From: Homalodisca vitripennis | Taxonomy: Eukaryota; Arthropoda; Insecta; Hemiptera; Cicadellidae | Direction of reading: 5' to 3' | Assembly: GCF_021130785.1 (NCBI RefSeq) | Contig: NW_025777444.1 | Location: forward strand, 1-64,000 | DNA length: 64,000 bases | In this document: positions 24,541 through 36,815 of the stretch, piece after piece | How positions within the stretch are numbered: the first letter of the stretch is position 1 | How the letters are laid out: the number at the start of each line of letters is the position of its first letter | Position numbers and translations under genes: made by a program | The notes under the pieces: model-generated | Database searches by the model: none | Seen by the model: the letters and a program-made list of their open reading frames with translations, nothing else | Told to the model about the DNA's origin: nothing

Positions 24541-26787
24541 TTGACCTTGGCTGTTACGACCGGATATTTACAGGAGAATACTCCAATATTTTGGTCCTTC
24601 TTAAATTTATCTTTACAGACAGTGCCTTCAAGTAGGAGAGATAAACCCGTTGCTGTTCAACCTGAAATTATTGTCGGCTATGGTTGTATTATTTTTGTAT
24701 TTGTTTTTTATAAACATGTTTCAAATTTACTAATTTGTAGCGTTTTATATCAGATTCAAGACACGATATTTATATTCTACAAAATAATTTGTTATTCGCT
24801 TTAATTAATTTTTAAATGGCTCATACGATTCTTAAATATCAAAAGGTACAGCTTTTTATAAATGCACTATGCTGTAGTCTATAAAAATTTTATGTAAAAA
24901 ATTTTAAAACAATATTGGTTTTTACATCCTCAGGTCTTATTAGATAAGATGAGAAATTGCGTTTAATTTAATTATATGAGTCCACTCAGGATGATATTCA
25001 CTAACTGATTAGTTCCAATGTTTAGTTTTTCACCGTTTTCAGGCAATCCTGAAACGAGTAGGCTTACGTCATTCCTGTGAGGACTCTCTTTATTGCTCTT
25101 GTTTTTATAGCTCATGCGCTAAAAAACAAAATTCCCACATTTTCCCGTTTTACTCTCTTTATTGTATCAACAACTATTTATAATGGAATCGTCATTAACC
25201 AAATATTATAATAGTTTTATTCGACTCCATACATTGATCTGTTTAAGAATTTGTAAAACCAACAGCCGTATGATAAACAGTTAAATAATACAACCAATTT
25301 CGAATCATATATAACTTGCAGGTAAATGATTTAGTTCCAAATAACTCTTATTCCCTTGAACATGAAATACATTATTACCTAGATTTCCAGCTACCTTTTT
25401 ATCAGGTGTCACATGAATCCGTTCAGTTAATTACTTCATCCAATGGATAGCACAAATATTATTATGGTATGAAGGATCATTACACAAACCTTTATATGAT
25501 ATTTTGGAAATAAAGAAACTAGTAAATTTTCTTGTAAAACAATGGTTTCCAAGTAAGCCCCTGTAAAATATGGATTATTCATATATTCAACTATAATTCT
25601 TTTCCACTTCAAATCATCACCATATATATGTTGCCAATATGCTAATGTTAATTGCATAGTGTGTTATCAGCACACTTATGTACACAGGGTGCTGATACTA
25701 ATACAATACTAAACGTAATACCCCGCCTACATTCCAAATATAAAAAGCAACATAGAAAATATATAAAGGCCGTGAAACTCTATAAAAGTACCTTAATGTA
25801 CCTCTTTTCATGTTTAATGGAATATGAGTAATACCCGTGGGTCCAAATATTGAAAAGAATGGCGAAAATTAGACTTATTTACCTTGGTTAGTCTAAAATT
25901 ATTTCAATTTACATAAATGTTATAATAAAAAATCTTAGGACTTTTTACACAAAAAGATGTTAAGTAGGTTTAATATATATTAATTTGTAGAGGGGAAAGG
26001 AACTTTCCCTTTTTTAAATTGTTTACATGTTACGTCAAAAGATTTTTTGGGTGGTTCTTAATTTGTCTTCAAATACTTATATGTACCGCCCCAATATGTT
26101 ATACGATATTGCAATCGAGAGTGTATCAAGGCAAAATAGAGAAACGTAATAGAACATTATTATTAAAATATATGAAAAAGTCAAAAGTTCTAATAGAAGA
26201 TCTTAATTTTGTATTCCGACCATTATTATTTTTTCAAAATTCCTTTTTTTTAGTAATCCTCAGATATTAAACAAATATATGCTATAAAAAAGTTCTGATT
26301 GACATGTAAAATATATGAATCAATATTTTTAATGTAAAGAATAATTGGAACGGCAGATTTCTGTTACACTAAAGTTAGATTGAGCCTCTGCCCAAATCAC
26401 TAAGACCACACTCTGTAAAACTGTTAAGCTATTGGAATGGCATGCTTTTGTAAACATCCTTATTTTCTGTGAGTATTTTAGCCCGTAGCATCTTCCCATA
26501 ACTAGAATCTGTAGCCTCTCGGGAACACTAACCTCTACCTCTCCAGTCTATGGCATCAACATAACTTTCGAATATTCAATTTGATCTATAGAATATCCCA
26601 GCCTCTGGAATCATCTGACTTAAGAAAACTCAGCTTCTATTATAGGTATTGTCATTGTTAAGAAACTCCCAAAATAAAAAGCTCCCAAAATATGAGAGGC
26701 GTGATCTGGGACAGTTTAAGACCTAAGAAAATTGTAACCTATCGAAAGTCCTAGTATATAAGAAATCATAAAAATTTATATTTATAA
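24541..26787. other. AT-rich stretch with one unexplained minus-strand open frame
   Basis: Mostly featureless. The minus-strand frame at 25436-25657 (73 codons) includes YWQHIYGDDLKWKRII and NPYFTGAYLE, more protein-like in composition than its neighbours, and ends its interesting part at a possible splice donor AAAG/GTTTGT (about 25490-25500). I do not recognise it and no supporting exon was found, so it is not called as a gene. Confidence 0.35.
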
Positions 26788-26839
26788 CTAGCTGACCCGG
26801 TGAACTTCGTTTCACTTAACTCTTGCCCATGTTTACATT

Positions 26840-27386
26840 TACCTTGTTTACCTTTGTTAACATATTTACATATGTACTTTATCACTTTGACAGAGTTACA
26901 AAATTCCACATTGATGTGAGTTTCAAAGGTTTTGGACAATATTGGCGAGTACGGCACAATCCAACGATTATCTACATCAAAATTTTGTCCTTTTATCTTC
27001 ACAATTACAGATCGCCCACCGTCCTCAACTGATTGCCGACGATACAACGGGTAACCATCATTTCCCGAGATGGTTTCAGCAATCAATGCTGTAGGGTATT
27101 GCTTAGAACACTTGCCATCGACCATACAGGGGGAGTGGTTGTTGAAAACTCCGCAAGGTCCATGTATCATATGTTTACTTACTACTGGGTTACTTAATTT
27201 TGGGTTAAGTGTTTCATCGGGAATCCAATGTAAGTGGCCGTCAAAATTGTACTTTTTCCACATTTTCTGCATTTGCAACGGCATTAATAGCATCATGAAT
27301 CTGTATGAATAAAAATTCATAGAGCTAACTTTTTTGTTGGTTTCAGCACCTGGAATCAGAAATGATAAACAATGACATTTTTGCAT
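26840..27386 (-). pseudogene. Helitron Rep-domain block, out of order
   Basis: Minus-strand open frame whose best part (27210 down to about 26850) reads SKHMIHGPCGVFN, SPCMVDGKCSKQYPTA, NDGYPLYRRQ, VDNRWIVPYSPILSK, HINVEFCNSVKVIKYICKY and VNKG. This is the Rep (HUH/Y2) domain of Helitrons. Both tyrosines of the Y-x3-Y active site are present in KYICKYVNKG (about 26855-26880). The HUH motif, which should lie upstream, was not found. In an intact protein this block lies between the N-terminal block and the HPNNAEC block; here it follows the C-terminal stop at 27461. The frame then runs directly into the element's 3' hairpin. Confidence 0.85.
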
Positions 27387-27460
27387 ACATTAAATATAAC
27401 ACATTTATTGTCAAATTATCATCATTATCATGTCGGACAGAAAGCAATCAATACAGGTAA

Positions 27461-28009
27461 TCAATTTAAAGTTTTCTGGTAAACTATATTTTTTGTCTTT
27501 TTTGCGGTGCGTAAAGATATAAAGATATACTTTACCATGTGTAACAAAAGTCTTCGACATAAAATATTGGGTGCTGTCAGGCCCAAACACAACAATACTT
27601 TATTTGCCATCAATAAACACATATATTCTATCATGATCAATGTCTAATTGTAAATTTCCGCATTAATTAGTAGTGTAGAATTCAAAGTTTGACATCACAC
27701 ACGATGTAGCACATCCTCAGACATGTCATCCCTATATTTCATCCACAAATCTTCCGGATTCGAAGGGAAACATGTGGATATTAAAATCGCAAACAATGTT
27801 TGAATTTCATGTGGTGAAGATATGATGGAATCCTTGAGCGGATTATCCCAATGTAAATCATCCTCGAGTAACTGTTATAGTTGACACGCCTCACGGAAAG
27901 TAGCACACAGATGTCCATCAACTGTTCTCAATTGTTGAAACGATGTCGGACCACGAACATTCACCAATAACAATCTAAGATAATAACATTCAGCGTTATT
28001 TGGATGTAC
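27461..28009 (-). pseudogene. Helitron pre-helicase block fused to the protein's C-terminal end
   Basis: Reads HPNNAECYYLRLLLVNVRGP and SFQQLRTVDGHLCATFREAC, then a stop, then LLEDDLHWDNPLKD and NPEDLWMKYRDDMSEDVLHR. This is the conserved stretch just before the helicase domain in Helitron proteins. It is followed by INAEIYN-TLIMIE and ANKVLLCLGLTAP (about 27575-27660), then by text like the extreme C-terminus (THGKVYL in one frame, KKTKNIVYQKTLN and a TGA stop at 27463-27461 in another). The helicase proper, with its Walker motifs, is missing. Internal stops and frameshifts show that it is not translated as one protein. Confidence 0.75.
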
Positions 28010-28331
28010 TGTATTTGTCGGCACTATAATCAATTTCTGGATCGTAGGAGAATGCTGGTCGTTCCAGGTTCACAGGAGCATTGCGTTTGCGGAATCGGTC
28101 AATTTCCTTTTCCCGGGCCCGCTGCTGTTGTGATCGATGTGCCCGAACTCGTTGCATTCTTTGTCTATCCACTTCATTCTGATTTACTTTAGAACGCAAA
28201 TGTGCCATACCAATATGACTGTTATCATTATCAGTCTCTTGCTGGTCATCAGTGCGATTAGCGCGCGAGGTAGCTCGCCGCACATTCGATCTACATCGAC
28301 GACCTATGTTAGGTCGTTTTCTTCTCGGCAT
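28010..28331 (-). pseudogene. Helitron protein N-terminal block
   Basis: Starts MPRRKRPNIGRR at 28331 and continues with Arg- and Gln-rich text (RSQQQRAREKEIDRFRKR) to AFSYDPEIDYS. This matches the usual basic N-terminus of arthropod Helitron replicase-helicases, which begins with MPRRKR-like text and includes AF-YDP-IDY. Near 28008-28012 it runs straight into sequence that normally lies several hundred residues later (HPNNAECYYLRLL), so the Rep domain and its surroundings were removed by a deletion at this point. The ATG at 28331 is the natural start. Confidence 0.8.
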
Positions 28332-28713
28332 TGTAAACAGTATCTGATATTAATGTTATCTTGCACTAATAATGTTAACCTATAATGGAGACAGCTGTTT
28401 TACCCAAAATTGCATGCAGTAGCAAGCAAACATATGATACTGAGAAACTTCGTCGTTTGTATTTGTTACAGCTGTTAAAGTAATTATCGATACATAAACA
28501 TCAATCAAACGTTTGACAGGTAAGAACAGTTTGTATGGGAAAATCAAATTGTCGTTTTTAGTATTTTCCTTGCAATTTTGTTATATTTTCTCATCGTTTA
28601 AACCTTCCCTGGAGTTCCACAAACATTTCAAGACCATAATTAGCCAAATCGGTTCAGCCGTTTTAGAGTTTTAGCGAGACTAACGAACGGAAATTGATTT
28701 TTATTTATATAGA

Positions 28714-29499
28714 TAAGAACCATTATCCAATAAAAATTTTCACATTGAGAGCCTTTAGTAGTTGATGCTCTGTCCTCCATTGACTTAAAATCTCAGAGAT
28801 AAGAAAGTTCTCGATCTATTTAAAATATGACCCTTTCATCGGATTTTTCAGACATGCAAATCTGTCAAGACATATTTTTTCTAACGGTTGTAAACTCAAA
28901 ATATAATATAAACTTCATTATAAGGAAATTAAAATTTATCCGTTTCAATAAATTTACATCTTTAAGATCTTTGACACATACAGGAGGTTTTGTAGGTAAA
29001 CAATTGAGCTAATTTAGCCAATTCTCTCTAATACACAAGATTATTTAAAGTAAAAAACTGTTCAATATTGTGAGTTAAGCATGTACATAATTACAGTAGT
29101 GCTTTTTACTTGTAATAAGATTTTTAATTTTTAATAGCTATAATCTTGTAAGGAAATTGAAAATTCATCTGTATTTTATACTACTTGAATAATGTCATAT
29201 CATATTTATGGAATATACGGAGGATGTTTTATGCGAATGAACGACAGCGTAAATGACATACCAAACACTCTCCTTAGATATTTTATACCATACAACATAT
29301 ATTACCGTGTTAGGTATACGGACAAAAAATCCTTAAAATTATGTTTTATTCCAAGTTTGTCTGCTCGGAATATACGTATTTATAATCATAATATAAAAAT
29401 TTATAACGTTTTCTGTATTTTTAATGTTGATAAAAGACGTGATCTTAAAAGTAGTTTAATTCAGCAATAAAATAAGCAAAACAGCTAAAAAAATACCCA
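28714..29499. other. AT-rich spacer, nothing recognised
   Basis: No gene or repeat recognised. The small plus frames at 28827-29012 and 29192-29470 have AT-driven composition and no family resemblance. Confidence 0.45.
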
Positions 29500-31340
29500 A
29501 AAGTAATATTTATTAAAATTGTAGATTTCCATAGAAACAACAAGTAAAACTTTTGAAATTTCTTTAGTGTTGGACAGTTCTGTTTCCTCGTTCAAAAGTA
29601 GTTTAACTCTAAGTAAGTCGGAGAAGAACCATCAAGACCAGGATGCGGTGCCTAGGAGTAGGACCAGGACATACAAGGATGAGTTATTTTATTTACTTTT
29701 ATTATTTAGAAATCACAATATCCACACTCATTATCTATCGTTACACAAAGCATTTAACAGGTATATCATATTGTTAGCGAGTATTAATCATAACAAAAAC
29801 ACTGGAACAGTTCATATGTAATGATAACGTGATCACAAATTATACATATCATCATTTAATATATAAAACTAAATATTTAATTAAAATAATTATTTCAGAT
29901 TCCTTTCTTTTTTGTGTGGTATAGTTATAGTAATTAACAATTTCCCTTTGTTACTTTTGCGTAGAAGCAGCTAAACTTTTGTTTTAGGCTATTTTTATCA
30001 TTCTGTACCCAAAGCGTACAGGGGGAAACAGTTTATATTTTTTTCCAAGGAACTAAATCATATATGCACTTTTTCTATATTACCATATACACCATAAACT
30101 AAGACAGAAATCAAATTTAAATTATATTTTAAACACATATTTGTCTATATAATATGTATAAACAATCACATAACAATAAAACTCGGTTTAATGTCAGTAC
30201 TAGTGACGGCGTAAAGATGCAATGTTGATAAGATAAAATTAAAGTAAACATATGAAAAGTACGTAAAAAACTGTTTAATATCTCTGGAAACATCAAGGGA
30301 TAGGTAATTTATTGACTTGTTTTTAGATAACTCTACATATTTGTGTTCAGTATCCATTCAACGCGTAGCACGTAAGAGAAACATCAGCTAGAATAAGATG
30401 CGATGGCCAGTTCCAGAACCAGGCCTACATAATGAGTTACTTTTATAATTTAGAGATCTAAGTTGTTCTTCATAGTATCTCTTGTTACCCAAAGCAAATT
30501 ACATCCTAGTTCTAGCAAGTATTAATTACAGCACAAAACACAGGAACAGTTCAAATGTAATGATAATTGAAGTAAATTCTATTTTATTCATTTTGCATAT
30601 GTTTTAATTTCGTGGTTTTCGCTTTTCTTAGAAATTATTTAATCAATGAAATATTTTGTAATCTTTGTGTAAATGCAGAAAGGACCTTGTTTTGGGCTGT
30701 CTTTAATTCTGTCTGTACCCAAAGTGTGCAGAAAAAATCAATTCAGAACTTAGTAATCCTATGTACCCATCTCACTTACACTTTGTATTCGCTCATATAT
30801 AGATCTGCTAAATATTTTAAAACTTATAAGGAGAAATATTTCCTAAATTATTTATAATTGACATTTTTCTGGCAATTATTCAGTTGGATAAATATTCTAC
30901 TTGAGTAGAAAACAGTTTATGCTAAGTTTTTATGTATGAAACCACTAACTGAATTATGTTTATTTATTGTATTTAATAATTTGTTTCAACAGTAATAATC
31001 ATTTTTGAGATAAATATGGTCTGTGATGCTCAAGTGATTCAATTAGTTACTCACTTTATCACCAGATGTATCTTTGACACTATAAAAATTAAGATATAGT
31101 CAATTAAAGTAATGAACTTATATAAATATCTTGTTACATTTCAATGTCACTTTCAAAATTATACTTTCTACAAACTAGAATGAGACGTTGTGCTGAAAAA
31201 CGCCTCAGCTAAAAATGAGCACTCTGCAGAATTAAACCATTACCAAAGTGATTTTAGTCAACATCTTGGTTAACAATAAGATTTAAATAACGGTAGTAAT
31301 TAATCTCCAGAAATCGCCAGAGAATTAATATTTATTTTTT
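29500..31340 (+). repeat. Family R repeat, copy f (second subfamily, module A and B in two rounds, then C)
   Basis: First round: CCATAGAAACAAC (29529-29541), AAGACCAGGATG and CAAGGATGAGTTATTTTATT (about 29630-29690), and TGTACCCAAAGCGTACAGGG (about 30005). Second round: ATCTCTGGAAACATCAAGG (about 30281), GATGCGATGGCCAGTTCCAG (about 30399), and TGTACCCAAAGTGTGCAG (about 30714). A module C remnant with CTAGAATGAGACGTTG follows near 31176. This subfamily carries TGTACCCAAAG where the other has AGTACTCTAAG. The small open frames in it (29567-29821, 30612-30857) are not conserved in frame. Confidence 0.7.
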
Positions 31341-32639
31341 GTAGGTTCAATAAGTCAACATTTAAGGTCGATAGTTTTTACGCAATTTTAGGTGTACGAT
31401 TACTTGAACATAAAAACTTGTACATGCGACGAGTAAAGGTGGTATTTAGATTTGAAAAAATTAAAAGAAAATCTTTTTTTTGCAAATTGAAGGTTATGAA
31501 CGGTTTTGAGTACTGTATTTTTCTATTTCGGGGATACGCATCCTTAGGAATACATTATGTAAAATGTAAATTGCATTGAGCATGTATTTATCGAAAGAGA
31601 CTGTTCTCGTATAACTATTTAAAACAAGAACACTCCTCAGTTTAGATATGCTCAGACACCCTCCAGTCATTAAACCTGTATTATTTCACAATGACTTCAA
31701 TTACAAGGAGGTAGGAGTACGCCACAACACCTATTACAAAAGCTTCACTGAAATTGCATGCACAATTTAAAGTATACGGCTCATTTTATTATTGAGATGT
31801 CTGGAAGACTTTTTTATCCTCCAGTAGACAAAAAAGAAACTTTTTCAGCCTACTGAGTAAAAGGATTTGGTAACGCTCAGACGAATTCTCTTGATGGAAA
31901 TGCACCACTATAGAACTCGTTCTTCTCTACGGAAAAACTATTTATAAAAGGTTTTATTCATAACTCTACAGATCATCCTTTTCGAGATACAACCAGATAC
32001 ATATAACTGTTCCCATTGAGTTAAGTTTTACAGCTGGGTTTTAATAATAACAGTTACGGTCAGTTAGTAGGGATACGAGTAACTACTACTTAAAATTGCG
32101 CTAAAATACAGTCTTGTCTCATTGTATAAAAACACTTTTTCCTATTATTCTCCCATTTTTCTTTATAAATACGATGCATGTATTTCAAATATCAAGATCT
32201 CGTATCATTTTATTTAGGAAATTTACTAAATTATTTATTCTGCTTCGTTCTCGTTACAATTACAGTTCCACATAAGACGAATGTGAAACATTTACAAAAG
32301 CTTAGCCTAAACCAATGGAGGGACATGAACTATCATCGGAATGTTGCCTATAATACAATTTTGCATATATTCCTTCAAAATGTTAAGCTAAAAGTCATAA
32401 CCTCTGCAAGATATGATGCGGATAGACTGAGAGATGGACAGAGACAATGGGATAGAAAGATAGACAAATAGAGAGACATTAAATTTTTCAGCATCACGAA
32501 TGATACGATTCGTTAACGCTAATCCTGTAATCGAAGAAGAAATCGAATAAACTACTGGAATGTAATGAATTCACACGTTTTCTTGTTAAAATGTACTGAT
32601 GTACAAGAAATCATAAATAGAAAAAATATAAATTAGGAA
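31341..32639. other. AT-rich stretch, no gene called
   Basis: A plus frame near 31605-31770 reads PPVIKPVLFHNDFNYKEVG with no family I recognise. The 97-codon frame at 32178-32471 ends in a purine-rich run (GGACAGAGACAATGG) and looks non-coding. No transposon ends were identified. Confidence 0.4.
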
Positions 32640-32930
32640 GTTAATTCCGATAACGTTCAAAACTCTAGCCTGCTAACTAAGCGTATCCACAACAGTGCTA
32701 CCGGCGAATCAAATTCTTCTTAGAGGGACAGGCGGCTTCTAGCCGGACAAGACTGAGCAATAACAGGTTTGTGATGCCTTTAGATGTCCTCGGCCGCACG
32801 CGCGCTACACTGAAGGAATCAGCGTGCCTTCCCTGGCCGAAAGGCCTGGGTTGTCCGTCGAACCTCCGTGCTAGGTATTAGGGCTTGCAATAGTTCCCCG
32901 TGAACGAAGGATTCCCAGTAAGCGCGAGCC
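32640..32930 (+). pseudogene. 18S rRNA gene fragment (3' part), displaced
   Basis: A GC-richer block that matches the 3' third of nuclear 18S rRNA. It begins at GTTAATTCCGATAACG, passes CTCTAGCCTGCTAACTA, the universally conserved TTCTTAGAGGGACAGGCGGC, GAGCAATAACAGG, CCGCACGCGCGCTACACTG, GAACCTCCGTGCTAGG and GGGCTTGCAATAGTTCCCC, and stops at AGTAAGCGCGAG just before the decoding region. A segment after CTAACTA appears shortened, and several conserved positions are altered (ACAAGACTGAGC, AGGTTTGTGATG). The fragment is flanked by ordinary AT-rich DNA with no 5.8S, 28S or spacer. It is therefore a dead, relocated rDNA piece. Confidence 0.93.
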
Positions 32931-33639
32931 TAAAATGTTGCACTCATCAAAAACCTGGAAGAGTTTAAATGTTTCCTACTTACCCTTTCATATGATAACA
33001 TTCAAAAATATGATAACAACATATTCTGTAAAATGTAACCTAATACTTCTGTGATCACGGTTAAATCTATGAAACAGGTACCAAACTAAAACACTTATAT
33101 AACTTTAAATTGTTCTGATAGATCACTCACTGTAGGTAACAAGTTTTTCAAGGTTTATTAATATCAGACACGTAAGTTTTTGTATAAGATGATATAATTT
33201 TGAGTTGAAGCCCAATGAATTTAGCATAATTAGATAAATTAACATGGAAATGCATGTTGTGATTTATCAGCGCCTGATCTGTGAGTTCCGTGCTGCTTGT
33301 GTTAGTTAATACTTTCTACCTGTATCATTAAAACAACATATATTGTTATAGTTCGATTAGTCTAATTTTGATAAAATATATAAATGTAACATGTTGAACA
33401 TGTGTGGTTAGGTGTTTGCCGCTTCTGGACATCCATAAGGTTGGCGAGATTTAAGTGACACATCGATTTTTGTTGTGCCTAGTGGTAAGTTCAGCTGGAA
33501 GGTATAAAACAGCCAGAAGTAATCCCTGCTGGGTTGTAAATATAATATAACTTATATAAAGGAATATCGTTTTTGATACAGAAATATTAAATGTCTCTTC
33601 CATGAAACGTATAATAATGTAGAATAATAATTAGTTAAA
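32931..33639. other. AT-rich spacer with a shared motif at 33422-33448
   Basis: The string CTTCTGGACATCCATAAGG with TTGGCGAG recurs from about 6408-6434, in both cases upstream of an R copy. Otherwise nothing recognised. Confidence 0.4.
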
Positions 33640-35365
33640 GTCCAGGAGAGTAACCAATGTCAACTATACGATGAGTATAGAAAGTTAATTAAACCTGTAC
33701 GACAACCTTACTAGTGTTAAGACAGAGATTTGAACATTGCAGACTGGTTATGAAAATATATGATTTAGCAATGACGTGACATATCGAGTATTGTGCCTGG
33801 ATATTGGATCTAAACTATGAAACTTTATCAAGTTGACATTAATGTAAGATGAGTTTCAAAACATGTTTGTCTCTATAGTATGTATGTGTTCAGGTAACCT
33901 GATAACAAAAAACTACTTCCTGTTAATAGTGTCATGACGTAAACAAGCAAGTGAAGGAGAAAAGTACAAAAAAGAAACAGATGAAACACACAACAGTGGA
34001 CATCTTATATCTTTTAAATATCTATAGATAAAAAAAGAACATGCATTACCAAGATTTTGATAAATTCAATACTGTTATTTAAAAACTTCGTTGAACTCAT
34101 GCCACATTAGATTGGAGGAGCACGACCAGGAACAAGTGCAATGGCCAAGAGCTCGAAAAAAGCCAGGACCTTTATAATTGTTCCATTTAACGTTCTAAAT
34201 CGTTCAACACGCAGGACGTGGACAATATACATCCGGAGTAAGCTGGCGAAGACAAGGATCGAGACAGGGACTTATAGATGAGTTACTTTTCTTCTTTAAA
34301 AGTTTTTTCTATGTTTATTCTTCTTAATGAAAGTAATTTAAATCTTTCTAAAAAGCGCATCTAGCAAAAACAGTGAAACAGTTCCAATTTAATTATAACG
34401 GGTTTGAAGTTAAAAGGATTACAGTTTTAATTTAATTTTACAATAAGTTTATTTCCTAGTTACATCTTAATTTCGTATGTGTTGTGCACGAACTGAAAGA
34501 ATTTGTGATATATGGTTTTAAATCCCTTCAGCACTCGAAGTCTGCAGAAAGAATCAGTTTACAACTATCTTCTTCTGAACCTCCAATTGTGTTAAGATCC
34601 ATTCTCTAATATTTTATAAAATGTGTAAAGATTACCAAAACAATTATTTACTTAAATGTGTCTGATATAAATCTTTCAAAAGCAGTGAAACAGTTTCAGT
34701 ATAATTATAACGCATTTGCAGCTGAAAGGATTAAAATGTTTAATGAATTTCACAATAAGTTTATTTTCTTGTTTTATCTCGACCAACAAAACAACTTTCA
34801 TATGTGAACTGTTCATATGAACTGAAATAACTTTTAATATACGGTTTTACATCCCTTCAGTACTCTTAAGTGTACAGAAAGAATCAGTTTACAACTATGT
34901 TTTCTAAAACCTCCAAATGTTTTAAGATCCATTCTCACATATGTTATCAAAAGTGTAAAGATTGCCTAGAGAATTATTTACTTAAATGTGTCTGTGAGAA
35001 ATCTTTCAGGCATTTTGTAGTAGTGCAAATATTGAAAATAATTTTAAATTGGTAAATGTTAGCTCATTTAGGATTTAAATTCAGAACGTATTGCGTTAAT
35101 TTGTTTAAACTCATTGAATTATATAGAGGGTGTTGTACAGATTTGAGGATAATTATTGTCTTTATATTTTAATTTATTCAACTAGTTGATGAGATTACCA
35201 CCACAGCTTGGTTTATACAAAGAACTGTAAAACTGCATTAGCTTTGAAAGAAAAGGGAGTAAATTGCAAACTAGATCTTTAAACAGCTTCAAACTTTTTG
35301 TAATGGAAACTGAGGATGTAGATACATTCTTTTGAATTCGTAGAAGGAACACACTATATTAAATA
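33640..35365 (+). repeat. Family R repeat, copy g, left part (modules A and B, module B duplicated)
   Basis: Contains GTCCAGGAGAGTAACCAATG and GAACATTGCAGACTGG (33645-33750), module A text (TATGTATGTGTTCAGGTAA near 33880, GAGCACGACCAGGAACAAG near 34117, GAGTTACTTTTC near 34279), then two module B versions starting near 34371 and 34683 (CAGTGAAACAG, spacing about 312 bp). GGAAACTGAGGATGTAGATA (about 35305) marks the start of the D-type segment, as at 15178. The copy is interrupted at 35366. Confidence 0.75.
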
Positions 35366-35821
35366 TACAGGGTGTACATAAAGTCCTGCACTGGTATAAT
35401 ATTTTCTAAACGATAACAGATAAATGAACAAGATTTGGTACATCAATACTACACCTAAAAATCTACTTTTTGAAGGAACTATCAGTTTTCTGTAATATCA
35501 TGGGGACGTCCCGCAAGGAGTCGGAAGGAAATCTTAAATAGAAGCATAGGTCAATATGCACATCATTTTAAAGGGCTTATCTAGCAGAGTTTAATGCCGC
35601 AAACCGCACTCAAAAAGATTGATCCAGTACAAAATGGCGGCTGTTCAAAGGTTTTACTTGGTTACATTTCATTAGTAGCCATAAACCCGGTAAAGCAAAA
35701 CTGCAACCAAACGAATACTGCAGATAAATACTACATTATGATTGTCAGTTGTACAGATGTGAATTATGACGTAGGTTATCCTCAAGGGGTACAAATATGG
35801 TCCTAATATATTGATAACGGG
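35366..35821 (+). repeat. Left terminal inverted repeat of the long-TIR mariner element
   Basis: Partner of 36813-37266. Both arms contain a mirrored 70-codon open frame (35594-35806 and 36826-37038). The frames differ by a few residues and reflect the inverted repeat, so they are not called as genes. Confidence 0.9.
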
Positions 35822-36010
35822 GAAAACCTGATAACAGTAACAATTAAAAAGCTCTTATCTTTGGGTCGCAGTTTGGACTTTCCAATTAGCCAGTCTATTC
35901 ATAGTAGGCTATTCTAGTTTTCTTGTTTTAGTAGTGCTGTCCAACCTTTCTATCAGTACACTTTAGTACAAAAGAGTTTGTCGTATTGCTTGTAGTTCTT
36001 CAACTACACT

Positions 36011-36815
36011 ATGTTGCTTGACCAACGTGAACGTATAACACTTCTTATGATGGTTGGTTGGGGAAAACAACGGACGATCACACGAGGAAGCATGCCATTT
36101 ATTTAATGACTACTTTCACGAGAGGCAGCCAATTTCTAGAACAACTGTAGGGAGAACTGTTCAACGCTTTATGGAAACAGGAAGTGTTTCCGATCGTCAT
36201 AGGACAGGAAGGCCCGCTACTGCGACAACTGAAGGCAACTCTTTAGATGTATTGCACTCATTTATTGAGAATACGCAAGAGTCCCTACGCTCAGCAACAC
36301 AAACTCATGACATCTCTGTTACGTCTGTTAAAAAGATTCTGAAAGGGTCTAATTTTAAGCCTTATAAAGTTCATTTGGTGCACGAACTCAACGAAGTTGA
36401 TTTCGATCGACGTATAGAATTTTGTGAAACTATGATGGCCAAAATAGATTGCAACGAAATTGATGCAAACAATATTGTGTTTTCAGACGATTGTTCATTT
36501 ATGCTGAATGGAAGTGTAAACAGGCACAATTGCCATTACGTACTAGAGTAGCGAAAATCCTCACTGGATGCGGGAAGCACATACGCAGTATTCACTAAAG
36601 GTGAATGTCTGGCTTGGTGTGATAGGTACCCAGTTGGTAGGTCCTTTCTTTATTGAAGGAAATTTAAGTGCAATATCATATTAACGTTTGCTAGAAAATC
36701 AAATTACACCAGCACTTCGAAACATGTTTGGAGAACATTACCAGAATATCTGGTTTCAACAGGACGGAGCACCCCCACACTACGGCATTGACGTAAGAGC
36801 CTATTTAAACACTGT
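36011..36815 (+). pseudogene. Tc1/mariner-type transposase, frameshifted and lacking its C-terminal third
   Basis: Best start is ATG at 36011 (MLLDQRERITLLMMVG), upstream of the longest open frame; a shift near 36057 leads into NNGRSHEEACHLFNDYF. A helix-turn-helix region follows (PISRTTVGRTVQRFMETGSV, then TGRPATAT). A second helical region has SVTSVKKILKGSNFKPYKVH. The first catalytic Asp lies in NIVFSDDCSFMLNG (about 36470-36505). After a frameshift near 36545 the protein continues PHWMREAHTQYSLKVNVW and LVGPFFIEGNLS, one in-frame stop (about 36682), then NIWFQQDGAPPHY with the second catalytic Asp (about 36760). The expected third acidic residue, in the SPDLTPLD-type region of this family, is missing because the right inverted repeat starts there. 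Confidence 0.9.

Larger units (their letters stand above)
26788..28713 (-). mobile_element. Helitron, 1926 bp, both termini present, coding blocks rearranged
   Basis: On the minus strand the element starts with TCTATATAAATAAAAATC (from 28713) and ends with a hairpin GTGAA-ACGAAG-TTCAC (26801-26815) followed 9 nt later by CTAG (26791-26788). The flanking bases on that strand are A before the 5' TC and T after the 3' CTAG, as expected for insertion between A and T without a target-site duplication. Inside are three blocks of the Helitron Rep/helicase protein, all minus strand, but in an order that does not match an intact protein. Stops and missing helicase motifs make it non-autonomous. Confidence 0.88.
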
